NCBI GenBank assembly: GCA_004211975.1
Contig: RXIK01000115.1
Location: 1-48,494 of the forward strand
Source of the DNA: Methanosarcinales archaeon
Lineage (GTDB): Archaea; Halobacteriota; Methanosarcinia; Methanosarcinales; Methanogasteraceae
Length of the DNA stretch: 48,494 nucleotides
Reading direction: 5' to 3'
The first letter of the stretch is position 1; the number at the start of each line of letters is the position of its first letter. The notes beneath the pieces are model-generated. The model was not told where the DNA came from. It worked only from the letters and a program-made list of their open reading frames with translations, and did no database searches. Below, piece by piece: positions 1 to 8,921 of this stretch. Both the position numbers and the translations under genes were made by a program.

Positions 1-66
1 GTTGAGTAACGGTCATCCGAATGCCCCGTTCGCAGTATTCGGTAAGTACCACAACTCCGCACTCCT

Positions 67-165
67 GTCAAGTAAAACTCATAACACACCTCTTGCATTG
101 ATGTGACCGCCCAAAGTTAGGATCCCTCACAAAACCGGACCTGATGATTTCTCCGGATCCGGCTC
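67..165 (-). other. Putative group II intron 3'-end remnant (domain V-like 34-mer at 132-165 plus possible domain VI ending ...TTTTACTTGAC near 67)
   Basis: Reverse complement of 132-165 is GAGCCGGATCCGGAGAAATCATCAGGTCCGGTTT: 34 nt, AGC near the 5' end, 9-bp lower stem, GAAA loop, 2-nt 3' bulge. The upper stem is degenerate. No maturase ORF is present. Confidence 0.4.
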
Positions 166-190
166 TTCAGAAAACCCCCGCTCCTTCTTA

Positions 191-373
191 GGATAGGTTG
201 TGGGTGCGGGTTTGGTGGACCTTCCGAATGCGGATGCCTGCCTTGAGGCTATCTGGTTGTTTGCAGATATTAACAATGCCCTGATGGCACTTCCCAACCT
301 GATATGGTTGATTTTGCTGAACCGGATCGCGGGGGAATGGTTAAAGACTATTTTAAAGCGTGAGTATGGATGA
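191..373 (+). pseudogene. C-terminal remnant of an alanine/sodium symporter (AGCS family)
   Basis: Frame from 215 reads VDLPNADACLEAIWLFADINNALMALPNLIWLILLNRIAGEWLKTILKREYG*, matching the conserved AGCS C-terminus (aDi.NalMA.PNL). The rest of the gene is absent. Confidence 0.6.
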
Positions 374-826
374 ACCAGCGCCAGATCCTCAAAAAACCAG
401 CCATACAGCGATAAAACCGAGAGCCGCGAATAACTACCCGGTTATGTGTGCCTATTGTGATGTTACACACATTGACGTGCTCATAAGCTTGCGAGGCTGG
501 CGGAAAACAGAGATCGGTTAGGTTTAAGTACCATAGCGGTGGGATTATGGTATCGTTGTTGCTTTGTACCAGTGGACTTGCCGGAGCAGACGGTACGGCA
601 AACATGGAATCACTATGTATAGGCTCTGGACTTAAGTCCGGGGTTTAGTAACTGCGGGATGGGGAATTCAGGTGTTGACGTATCGATTAATAGGAATGTT
701 TAAATGCGAGGTCTATCATTCTCATTGGAAAATAGTTGCGTATTATGAAACAGTTTGAATCTTCGATAAATGTTTAATTAGTTTGTATTACAAAATTAAA
801 ATACTTACCGAAAGGAGGAACAGATA

Positions 827-2083
827 ATGAATAACACAACAAAAAAAGAGAAATGGTGGATATATCTCATATTTTTATTTGTAGGCATTATATCAGTATT
901 TGCCGGTTTTTTTATAGGTAGTTTTCCATTATTTGATGGGGGACTGTTAGTAATGTTACTCCCATTACCGATTTGTTCGTTATTATTACACCGTGCTATT
1001 GAAAAGTATGGCACCGAAAAGTACCCTTATACTTTTGTATCTATGGCACTAACTGCATCCATTCTCATTTTCTTAATTGGTTTATTTGGAGGATTCCTTG
1101 CACCAATTGAGTATTTTGGATCTTTTGGGCCTTTCTTTTTACTTTTAATTATATTTGCTATAAGTTTGATTATTTTTAAAAATGATCACCATAAAAAATT
1201 CGCAATAACAGCATTTACAATCTCATTTGCATCAATATTCCTTATCTTTGGTGCCGCTTTTGCATTGAGTGGGTACAATCACGAAATGGCGGCGTGGATC
1301 CATATCCGGGAGATTACCACAATTGATGAGAACACCCCTTACATGGAAATCCATGAACAAGAACTGGAAGCCTTCCCCGGATTTAAAGATGCACTGAATC
1401 AGTACAGGGAATCTGGAGAATGCTATCAGCCTCTTCTTCCTGATGAATGGGGAAATTTAAAGGAATTTTTTGATGAGAAGGATCATAAACACAGATATTT
1501 GTTCACCATTTCACCGGGAATAGACAACAAACTACCTATTACTGATTATGACCAGGATATGAGTCCGATACAATCCAAAAATATTCCGGTGGACTTGAAG
1601 CTCATATTTGAATCCAACAATATTTCCCTTCCGGAAATTGCCTCGATTGGTTATAACGATTACAACCAGAACTGGCGGATACATGAACGGACGTTCCTGT
1701 TCGTCATCGATAATCCGGAGTTGATCGACAATTTGAAAACCATGAAGATCTACGATGGAGACGGTAGTCTGGAAGAGATGGACCTAATAACACTACCTGA
1801 ATTAAACAATACCTTCGAATCAAATGGCTTTTCCACCCAAGAACAATACGGGTTGCACAGGTATGCACAAAATTGGCATATTATCCCGCATACTCCTGAC
1901 GGAGGGTACTTTTACATCTGGGAAGAGAACGGGAATTTAAATGTATATACTAATGAAAATATAACCTATGAGATCTGGAAAGAAGATGGAAACTTGAATG
2001 TATATAAGAAGGACGTGCATGGTAATCCTACAATTTTTGAGGTAGGAGATGACTATTATACCTTTTCATTTTCGCTGGCTTAG
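827..2083 (+). CDS. Hypothetical membrane protein: N-terminal multi-TM region, C-terminal soluble domain
   Basis: 418 aa ORF with strong RBS (gaaaggagg) just upstream of ATG; hydrophobic N-terminal half; no family recognised. Confidence 0.8.
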   Translation: MNNTTKKEKWWIYLIFLFVGIISVFAGFFIGSFPLFDGGLLVMLLPLPICSLLLHRAIEKYGTEKYPYTFVSMALTASILIFLIGLFGGFLAPIEYFGSFGPFFLLLIIFAISLIIFKNDHHKKFAITAFTISFASIFLIFGAAFALSGYNHEMAAWIHIREITTIDENTPYMEIHEQELEAFPGFKDALNQYRESGECYQPLLPDEWGNLKEFFDEKDHKHRYLFTISPGIDNKLPITDYDQDMSPIQSKNIPVDLKLIFESNNISLPEIASIGYNDYNQNWRIHERTFLFVIDNPELIDNLKTMKIYDGDGSLEEMDLITLPELNNTFESNGFSTQEQYGLHRYAQNWHIIPHTPDGGYFYIWEENGNLNVYTNENITYEIWKEDGNLNVYKKDVHGNPTIFEVGDDYYTFSFSLA

Positions 2084-2344
2084 TGAATAATATGTAAAAG
2101 TATTATATTCCCGTTTTTATCCAAAATGCCCGGACAAAGCATAACGCCGTCCGGGGTCTTTGACTTAGAAAGGTGGTAATAAAAGCATGAAAAAAGGAGA
2201 AACGTCCAAATGTATGCCTGTGCGCAGTACTGCGGATACACCACCAAAATGGAAGGATATGTACAATGCAGATATACCTAAGTTATGTTAAATTCCAAAC
2301 TTTTTAATAATGAAAAACAAAAAAAAACAAGATTAACGAAGGAA

Positions 2345-2415
2345 AGCATAAAAACAAGCCCCGCCCGAAGGGCAGTTTTTGATAAAACTTTTGTGAAAAG
2401 TTTTCTTGAGAACTG
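2345..2415. repeat. Dispersed GC-core hairpin repeat, copy A
   Basis: aagccccgcccgaagggcagtttttgataaaacttttgtgaaaagttttcttga; matches in inverted orientation a segment at about 36007-36070. Confidence 0.55.
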
Positions 2416-2585
2416 TGGAGTTCGGCGACCTGTCGTGTGATTTGGGGTGCTGTCACGAATTGCATTGTGGGTCAATCATTATGTTTTGACTGTGCGTATT
2501 TCAAACCGAAATCTATTTATGCCAGTCTTTTCATGGACACCATGATTCACCTGATAGGGGGTGAATCGAAAGGAGGTAGACCGAA

Positions 2586-4709
2586 ATGAGAAAATGTACA
2601 ATATTAACAATGCTGCTTTGCATTGTCATGATCGGCTCGGCGGTGCCTGTATTGGCAGCGACGACAGAGGTGAACGTAACAAAGTATGCCTCGGATGAAA
2701 TAATGGTTTTGAACGAAACAACAGTAGCATACCGGTGGATGGAGACGAATCTGGCGGTGCAGGGTGATGGTGCAGCCGAGTATTTCCATCAGGGACCTGT
2801 ATTTGAGGGGGATCCCTGGGATCCGGCTGAAACCTTGAATATTAAGAGTAAGGGAATTGTGAAGGGAACCGATGTTAGGGACCTGTGTGATCTGGTTGGC
2901 GGGATGTCTCCGGGTGATGAGATCGGGATTATCGCATCGGATGGGTTCAGCAAGCGGTTTGGCTACGAAAATGTGTATGATCCGAAATCCCTGCAGGGAC
3001 CGATGGTTCTCTGCTGGTATAATGAGGGAACTTATGTTCCTGATTACGATGTGGGGATGCAGCTTGTCTTCTTCGCGGACGATTACACATTTGGCAATTG
3101 GGACATGCATGAATGCATGGCTCCGGAATACCGGTACAATTACAGTGGTGTTTCCCCATCCTCAAACGGACTATCAGTAAGGGATGTCTCGGATATAGCG
3201 ATATACAGCAATGAAACAGCAGAAACCGCGTGGAGTCTTGAACTTAGCGGGGCGATAGACGAGACAATGAGTAAAGCAGCGTTTGAGAAGGGCGTGGCTT
3301 GTCACGACGACTTTTCGTACACTGACTCTGAAGGTATGACCTGGACTGGTGTTCCGCTCTGGTACTTGTTGGCAAGAGTGGATGACACCGATGCTCATGG
3401 CAGCGGTTCGTTTAATGATGCGCTTGCAGGTGAGGGATACGACGTCATAATCACGGCGTGTGACGGATACAGTAAGACTTTCAGTTCAGTAGATCTGGCA
3501 AGAAACGATAGTTATATTGTTGCGTGTTACCTGAATGGCTCGGATCTGCCAGAGCTAACCGACAGTGGAAAGCCGCTGGCGCCGCTCAAGCTTGTTGGAT
3601 CCGGTCTTAGCAGCGGACAGATGATCGGGAACATCGCAGAGATCGTGCTGGATGTGGGGGCTGCCCCGGCTAAAGCAGATCTCACCCTGATTGGTAATGG
3701 GACAAAGACCTACAGCCTTGATGAGGTCAGGGCGATGCCATCATACGCCGCAGGCGGCGGATTTAAGAAATCAACAGGTGTGGTGGTTGGACCATTTAAT
3801 TATACTGGTGTTAACATCACGCATCTCGCGGATATTGTTGGCGGGATTGCGCCTTCGAACAGCATGAAGATAACAGCCTCGGATGGCTATTCGATGACCT
3901 ACACGTACGAGCAGGCGATGGGTGATATTGCCACGTACGAGGGAACCAACGGACCCATGACCATGGTCATAGCGTATGCGGAGGATGGAAATCCAATATT
4001 GTCTGATGGTGGTGGACCGCTCAGGATTGCTTTTGTGGGGTCTGATTCGCCAATTACCGATGGGCATTTCTGGTGCAAATACATAAATAAGATCGAGATT
4101 CTGGGCGGTGTTTCTGACTGGAATCTGACGCTGACAGGCGCAATCAGGGACATATCTGACCGATCAACGATTGAGTCCTGTGTGGGATGCCACAGAACCA
4201 GCTGGACCGATGGTAGCAGTCAGGAGTGGAGCGGGATACCGCTCTGGTTGCTTGTTGGTGTTGTGGACGATAGCATGAATGAGACCGCTAAACACTACTT
4301 TAACGACACGGTCGCAGACACCGGGTACAATGTGACCGTCGCAGCGGGCGATGGGTACTGCAAGACATTCAACAGCACAATTGTCACCCGCAACGATGAA
4401 CTCATCCTCGCAAATGAACTGAATGGAACAGCACTTCCGCAGGAGTGCTCGCCACTTAAACTCGTTGGACCTAATCTTACGAAGAGTGAGATGGTAAGCG
4501 GCGTTGCTGAGATGCGCATCCCTGAGTTGATGGTGCGTGGCGACGCCAACCATGATGGAGAACTCACGACTGCTGATGCGGTGCTTGCCATGCGGATGGC
4601 TGTTGGCAGTGTCAAGACCGATCTTGTGGCTGATATGAACAGGGATGGAGAGGTCACACCTGTGGACGTACTGATGATTTTGCAGACGGTGTACCTGCAG
4701 TCGAGTTAG
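2586..4709 (+). CDS. Secreted multidomain protein: repeated Moco-oxidoreductase-like (PF00174-like) domains, one CxxCH motif, C-terminal dockerin-like EF-hand pair
   Basis: Signal peptide MRKCTILTMLLCIVMIGSAVPVLA; repeated motifs VRDLCDLVGG...ASDGFSKRFGYENVYDP and SGVPLW; ESCVGCHRTSW; tail RGDANHDGELTTADAVLAM...ADMNRDGEVTPVDVLMIL. Confidence 0.8.
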   Translation: MRKCTILTMLLCIVMIGSAVPVLAATTEVNVTKYASDEIMVLNETTVAYRWMETNLAVQGDGAAEYFHQGPVFEGDPWDPAETLNIKSKGIVKGTDVRDLCDLVGGMSPGDEIGIIASDGFSKRFGYENVYDPKSLQGPMVLCWYNEGTYVPDYDVGMQLVFFADDYTFGNWDMHECMAPEYRYNYSGVSPSSNGLSVRDVSDIAIYSNETAETAWSLELSGAIDETMSKAAFEKGVACHDDFSYTDSEGMTWTGVPLWYLLARVDDTDAHGSGSFNDALAGEGYDVIITACDGYSKTFSSVDLARNDSYIVACYLNGSDLPELTDSGKPLAPLKLVGSGLSSGQMIGNIAEIVLDVGAAPAKADLTLIGNGTKTYSLDEVRAMPSYAAGGGFKKSTGVVVGPFNYTGVNITHLADIVGGIAPSNSMKITASDGYSMTYTYEQAMGDIATYEGTNGPMTMVIAYAEDGNPILSDGGGPLRIAFVGSDSPITDGHFWCKYINKIEILGGVSDWNLTLTGAIRDISDRSTIESCVGCHRTSWTDGSSQEWSGIPLWLLVGVVDDSMNETAKHYFNDTVADTGYNVTVAAGDGYCKTFNSTIVTRNDELILANELNGTALPQECSPLKLVGPNLTKSEMVSGVAEMRIPELMVRGDANHDGELTTADAVLAMRMAVGSVKTDLVADMNRDGEVTPVDVLMILQTVYLQSS

Positions 4710-4738
4710 AGGAGTTAAACGGGTCAGGAGCAACAGTG

Positions 4739-6202
4739 ATGAAACGAGCGACATTAGCAATACCGGTGCAGTTGATACTGTGCGGTATTGCGCTCCTGCT
4801 CTTAATCTTGATCTCAATGCTTCCGCTTCCAGCGCAGGCAGCAGAATCAACAACCAATGTCAAGGTGGTAAAGTACGCCTCTGATGGGACAACCGTTCTC
4901 GGGAACACGACTGTGACCTCCGGCTGGATGGAGGAGAATCTGCCGGTTTACGGGGATGGTGTTACGCATTACTTCCATCAGGGACCGATATTTGACTCGC
5001 CGCCCGGACCGTGGGATGAGAACGAGACCGTGAACTACAAGGACAAAGGTGCCGTAAAAGGAACCGATGTGAGAGACCTCTGTGATCTGGTCGGGGGCAT
5101 GTCAGACGGAGATGAGATAAAGATCCGAGCATCTGACGGTTTTAACAAGCGGTTTGGCTACGAGAATGTCTATGACCCGCCATCGGGACAAGGACCGATG
5201 GTTCTCTGCTGGTACAAAGATGGAACTTACGTTCCTGATTACGATGCTGGGATGCAGATCATCTTCTTTGCAGATGACCACATATTCGGCAACTGGGACA
5301 TGCACGAATGCATGGCTCCGGAATACCGGTATAATTACAGCAGCGAATATCCTTCCGCAAACGGATTGTCTGTACGGTTCATCTCCGATATAGTGGTGTA
5401 CAGCACGATGGAACCGCCGGAACTACGCTCAATTGAGGTTTCACCAGCCAGCGTGACGCTGGATATTGGTGGCAAGCAGCAGTTTGCAGGAACCGCTTAT
5501 GATCAATACGGAAAAGAGATTACAGGAATTACCTTAACATGGACAAGCAGCAGCGAAACTGTAGGGACTGTTGATGAAACCGGTTTATTTACCGTGATCG
5601 CTGCTGGCGGGACTGTGGTGACCGTAGAGAATGGTGGCATAACAGGAACAGCAGACGTGACTGTGAAGAGTCCGGCGGCAACACCTACGCCGACCCCAAC
5701 CCCCACCCCGGTCCTGACGACAATCACGGTCTCGCCGGCAAGGGCAACACTGAATGCCGGTGAGACACAGCAGTTCATGGCAGCCGCACGCGATCAGGAC
5801 GATCACGAGATCTCCAACATCGATTTTACGTGGACAAGCGAAAACAAGACCGTTGGAACGGTTAACCACGCAGGAATGTTCACTGCAACCGTATCTGGCA
5901 AGACAATGGTAGGAGCGGAGGCGGGAGGTATGACCGGAGTTGCGGACGCGATAGTGACAGGTCCGGAACCCGCACCAACCGAAACGCCAACCGCGGTAAT
6001 ACCGGCGCCGACACCAGCACCGGCTGAAACATCACCTGCATACGAAACACCCACTTCAAATACCCTGCCACCACCCACAACACCCCCCGCACTAAAAGCA
6101 ACGCCGGAATCAACAGGATTCGGGTCGCCCGGATCCGGGGGTATGCTTACGATCATAGGGATGCTGGCGGTGGCTTATGCAGTCAAGCGAAGGGGCGCGT
6201 GA
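4739..6202 (+). CDS. Secreted surface protein: Moco-oxidoreductase-like domain, two BIG2-like domains, Thr/Pro linker, PGF-CTERM-like anchor
   Basis: Paralog of upstream protein (GPMVLCWYKDGTYVPDYDAGMQIIFFADDHIFGNWDMHECMAPEYRYNYSS); ITVSPARATLNAGETQQF-type BIG2; PTPTPTPT linker; C-terminal TM then KRRGA. Confidence 0.8.
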   Translation: MKRATLAIPVQLILCGIALLLLILISMLPLPAQAAESTTNVKVVKYASDGTTVLGNTTVTSGWMEENLPVYGDGVTHYFHQGPIFDSPPGPWDENETVNYKDKGAVKGTDVRDLCDLVGGMSDGDEIKIRASDGFNKRFGYENVYDPPSGQGPMVLCWYKDGTYVPDYDAGMQIIFFADDHIFGNWDMHECMAPEYRYNYSSEYPSANGLSVRFISDIVVYSTMEPPELRSIEVSPASVTLDIGGKQQFAGTAYDQYGKEITGITLTWTSSSETVGTVDETGLFTVIAAGGTVVTVENGGITGTADVTVKSPAATPTPTPTPTPVLTTITVSPARATLNAGETQQFMAAARDQDDHEISNIDFTWTSENKTVGTVNHAGMFTATVSGKTMVGAEAGGMTGVADAIVTGPEPAPTETPTAVIPAPTPAPAETSPAYETPTSNTLPPPTTPPALKATPESTGFGSPGSGGMLTIIGMLAVAYAVKRRGA

Positions 6203-6275
6203 GTGGCTCTAAAACGCTCACTTAAAAATCATAATAAGAGAACTGAGAGGTCAGATAGCGCTCACAGAAATACGG

Positions 6276-6446
6276 ATGAAGATTGTTGAGTACATCCATG
6301 GGAATAGACAGATTATAACAGGAGAATCGGTAAAGATGTTTAATATTTCAAGGCATGTAGTTCTTAGAGCGTTATCCCGGCTCGCTCTGTTGGAAGTGAT
6401 CGAACCGGAAGGCAGGGTGCGAGGTGCTTATTATGCCGTCGCTTAG
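6276..6446 (+). CDS. Small winged-helix/MarR-like DNA-binding protein (56 aa), not in supplied ORF track
   Basis: MKIVEYIHGNRQIITGESVKMFNISRHVVLRALSRLALLEVIEPEGRVRGAYYAVA*; helix-turn-helix plus wing-like pattern; overlaps the start of the next gene. Confidence 0.45.
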   Translation: MKIVEYIHGNRQIITGESVKMFNISRHVVLRALSRLALLEVIEPEGRVRGAYYAVA

Positions 6447-7266
6447 TGGTTGTCATTCTGGTTGTCGTTTATCCGGACTCCGCCCCCTCAAACACACTCA
6501 AAGAACGCTTTCGCTCTTCCTGCTCCTGCTGCTGCTGTTCTGCGCAACATCACTTGCAGCCGGGCAGACTGAAGCGGTTCGCGTGGTGCTGTGTGCTGAG
6601 GACGGATCGGTCATGAACGAGACAACTGTAGCATATCAGTGGATGGAGGCGAATTTACCGGTTTATGGGGATGGAACAACGCATTATTATCATCAGGGAC
6701 CGGTTTTTGAGGGTGATAAATGGGATCGAAACGAAACAACAAATTTTAAGGATAAGGGTGCCGTGAAAGGAACTGATATCAGAGATCTCTGTGATCTGGT
6801 GGGCGGGGTTTCGCCGGGTGATGATGTCATGGTCCATGCAGTGGATGGTTATCATGTGGAGTTCTGCTATGAAAACGTTTATTCTCCGCAGCAACGGCAG
6901 GGACCGATGGTTCTCTGCTGGTATGATGGTGAGACTGGGTATCCGCCTGACTATTTCGCGGGGTTGCGCATTGTCTTCTTTGCAGATGATATGGTCTTTG
7001 GGAACTGGGACATGCATGAGTGCCTGCCTCTGAAGAGCCAGCATTTCTTCGGAGACCTTAAGCCATCGACGGGCGGGCTTTCGGTGAGATGGGTTGATGA
7101 GATTGGGATATATGCGGGTGGGTACACGGGCGAGCATGGGGGTCCGGCAAAGTCGATGCCCACGCAGACACCGGGATCAAGTCAGGCGCCTGGTTTTGGA
7201 GCTGTGTCCGCAACCACTGGGTTGTTGTTGGTCGCGTTCATCTTGAGGTGGGGGAGGGTGCGATGA
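6424..7266 (+). CDS. Secreted Moco-oxidoreductase-like fold protein with PGF-CTERM anchor
   Basis: Same conserved core (GTDIRDLCDLVGGVSPGD...GPMVLCWYDGE...FFADDMVFGNWDMHEC); C-terminus SQAPGFGAVSATTGLLLVAFILRWGRVR. The true start may be an internal Met. Confidence 0.8.
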   Translation: MLIMPSLSGCHSGCRLSGLRPLKHTQRTLSLFLLLLLLFCATSLAAGQTEAVRVVLCAEDGSVMNETTVAYQWMEANLPVYGDGTTHYYHQGPVFEGDKWDRNETTNFKDKGAVKGTDIRDLCDLVGGVSPGDDVMVHAVDGYHVEFCYENVYSPQQRQGPMVLCWYDGETGYPPDYFAGLRIVFFADDMVFGNWDMHECLPLKSQHFFGDLKPSTGGLSVRWVDEIGIYAGGYTGEHGGPAKSMPTQTPGSSQAPGFGAVSATTGLLLVAFILRWGRVR

Positions 7267-7811
7267 AACCCCCAATTCCAATTCTTATTATGTGCATCGT
7301 TGCAATCGCTGCAACTGCATGTCTGCACCCATCCGGAACTGAGGATGAGATGATCGAGTGCAACCTGACATTGGTTGGTGATTGCACGCGGGTGCTCTCG
7401 TATGATGAGATCCGTGCGATTCCGTCCTGTGAGGGGCGCGGTGGATTCTTCACGACCGTTGGCATCGTAAACGGACCGTTTGAATGCAGAGGAGTTTCTT
7501 TGGAAGAGCTGTGTGACCTTGTTGGTGGAATCAACGCAACCGACACCGTGTGGATACGTGCGTCTGACGGATACCTGATGGTCTTCAACCGCGATCAGGT
7601 CCGGGGTGATTTTATCACCTACAATCCTGTGACGATGAGGGAGGTTCCGCACATCGAGCCTGAGGTGATGCTGATGTATGAGCAGGACGGGGGTTTGCTT
7701 TCCATGGATACGGGCGGACCGCTCAGGGTTGCCATCGTTTCAAGGGGCGAACTCTTAACAGAAGGGCATTACTGGGTTCAGTGGGTGGACACAATCGAGA
7801 TTATGAAATGA
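7263..7811 (+). CDS. Lipoprotein with Moco-oxidoreductase-like fold
   Basis: MKPPIPILIMCIVAIAATAC lipobox-like signal; LVGGINATDTVWIRASDGYLMVFNRDQVRGDFITY...GGPLRVAIV similar to domain 3 of the 2586 protein. Confidence 0.75.
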   Translation: MKPPIPILIMCIVAIAATACLHPSGTEDEMIECNLTLVGDCTRVLSYDEIRAIPSCEGRGGFFTTVGIVNGPFECRGVSLEELCDLVGGINATDTVWIRASDGYLMVFNRDQVRGDFITYNPVTMREVPHIEPEVMLMYEQDGGLLSMDTGGPLRVAIVSRGELLTEGHYWVQWVDTIEIMK

Positions 7812-8842
7812 AAGCAACACCAATAGTGGTTCTGGTATTAATCATCGCTGTGATTGTTGCAGCCATATTCCTGCCAGACACTACTGAGAAAACAGAACTG
7901 CTGGTTGTCCATGCGGGAAGTCTGATCATACCCTTTGCAGAGATGGAAAAACAGTTTGAAAGCCAGAATCCGGGTGTTGATGTGCGGATGGAAGGGCACG
8001 GCAGCATCCAGGCGATCAGGCAGGTGACAGATATCCACCGACAGGTGGACGTGCTCGTGGTTGCAGATGAAAACCTGATTCCCGACATGATGTATCCTGC
8101 ATACGCGGACTGGCACGTGCGGTTTGCAACAAACCGGATGGTGCTTGCGTACACTAACAGGAGCAGATACGCAGGTGTGATCAACGGCTCAAACTGGCAC
8201 GAGATTCTTATGCGCCCTGAGGTCACGTTTGGATTCTCAAACCCCATGCTTGATGCATGTGGGTACAGAACGCTGATGGTGGCACAACTGGCTGAATCAT
8301 ACTATGGTAATCAGACGATCTTCCGGAACCTGATCGCATGCAATTTCAACCCCACATTCTCTGTTGTTAGGGATGGCGACACCGCAACCGTGGTTGTGCC
8401 CGAGATACTTGATCCGCGAGCAAAAAAAGTTGTTATCAGGGGTGGAAGCGTGCAGCTCCTGGCGCTACTTGAGCTTGGGGAGATTGACTACATCTTCGAG
8501 TACCGTAGCGTTTCAGAGCAGCATGGACTGCGGTTTGTTAAGCTGCCCCCCGAAATTGACTTGAGCACCCCTGATAACGAGGCTATGTATGAGAATGTCG
8601 GCGTTGATCTTGGATTTCGGCGTTTCACATCGGTTGGAACCAGACGAACCGGCAAACCAATCTTTTATGCGATAACAATCCCAAAAGACGCCCCACACCC
8701 CAAACTTGCTATGGAGTTTATGGAGTTTGTGACAAGCGAAGAAGGACGGAGAGTGCTTCAGGCGATGGGGCAGCCCACCGTTCCTCCGATTGCGGATAAT
8801 CCGGATAAGATGCCTGCTGGGCTGAGAGGCGCGGACGAATAA
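7808..8842 (+). CDS. wtpA: Tungstate/molybdate ABC-type solute-binding protein (WtpA/ModA-like), apparently TM-anchored
   Basis: LLVVHAGSLIIPFAEMEKQFESQNPGVDVRMEGHGSIQAIRQVTD...VDVLVVADENLIPDMM...ATNRMVLAYTNRS...FGFSNPMLDACGYRTLMV: typical WtpA pattern. ATGA overlap with upstream gene. Confidence 0.85.
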   Translation: MKATPIVVLVLIIAVIVAAIFLPDTTEKTELLVVHAGSLIIPFAEMEKQFESQNPGVDVRMEGHGSIQAIRQVTDIHRQVDVLVVADENLIPDMMYPAYADWHVRFATNRMVLAYTNRSRYAGVINGSNWHEILMRPEVTFGFSNPMLDACGYRTLMVAQLAESYYGNQTIFRNLIACNFNPTFSVVRDGDTATVVVPEILDPRAKKVVIRGGSVQLLALLELGEIDYIFEYRSVSEQHGLRFVKLPPEIDLSTPDNEAMYENVGVDLGFRRFTSVGTRRTGKPIFYAITIPKDAPHPKLAMEFMEFVTSEEGRRVLQAMGQPTVPPIADNPDKMPAGLRGADE

Positions 8843-8921
8843 CACGGTCTAATCAATTTTTTTTGAGAGTTTCTTTGCTTTTCAGCTCTGGTTCTGGCAG
8901 ATCGCTCTTGACAAGGGTTGA

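Noticed and set aside
4164-4853. 229-aa minus-strand ORF
   Set aside because: Lies antisense to the 2586 and 4739 genes; low-complexity translation with no family; a shadow ORF.
5676-5715. CCNACN tandem repeats as a possible microsatellite element
   Set aside because: Encodes the Pro/Thr linker (PTPTPTPTP) of a surface protein; explained by coding sequence.
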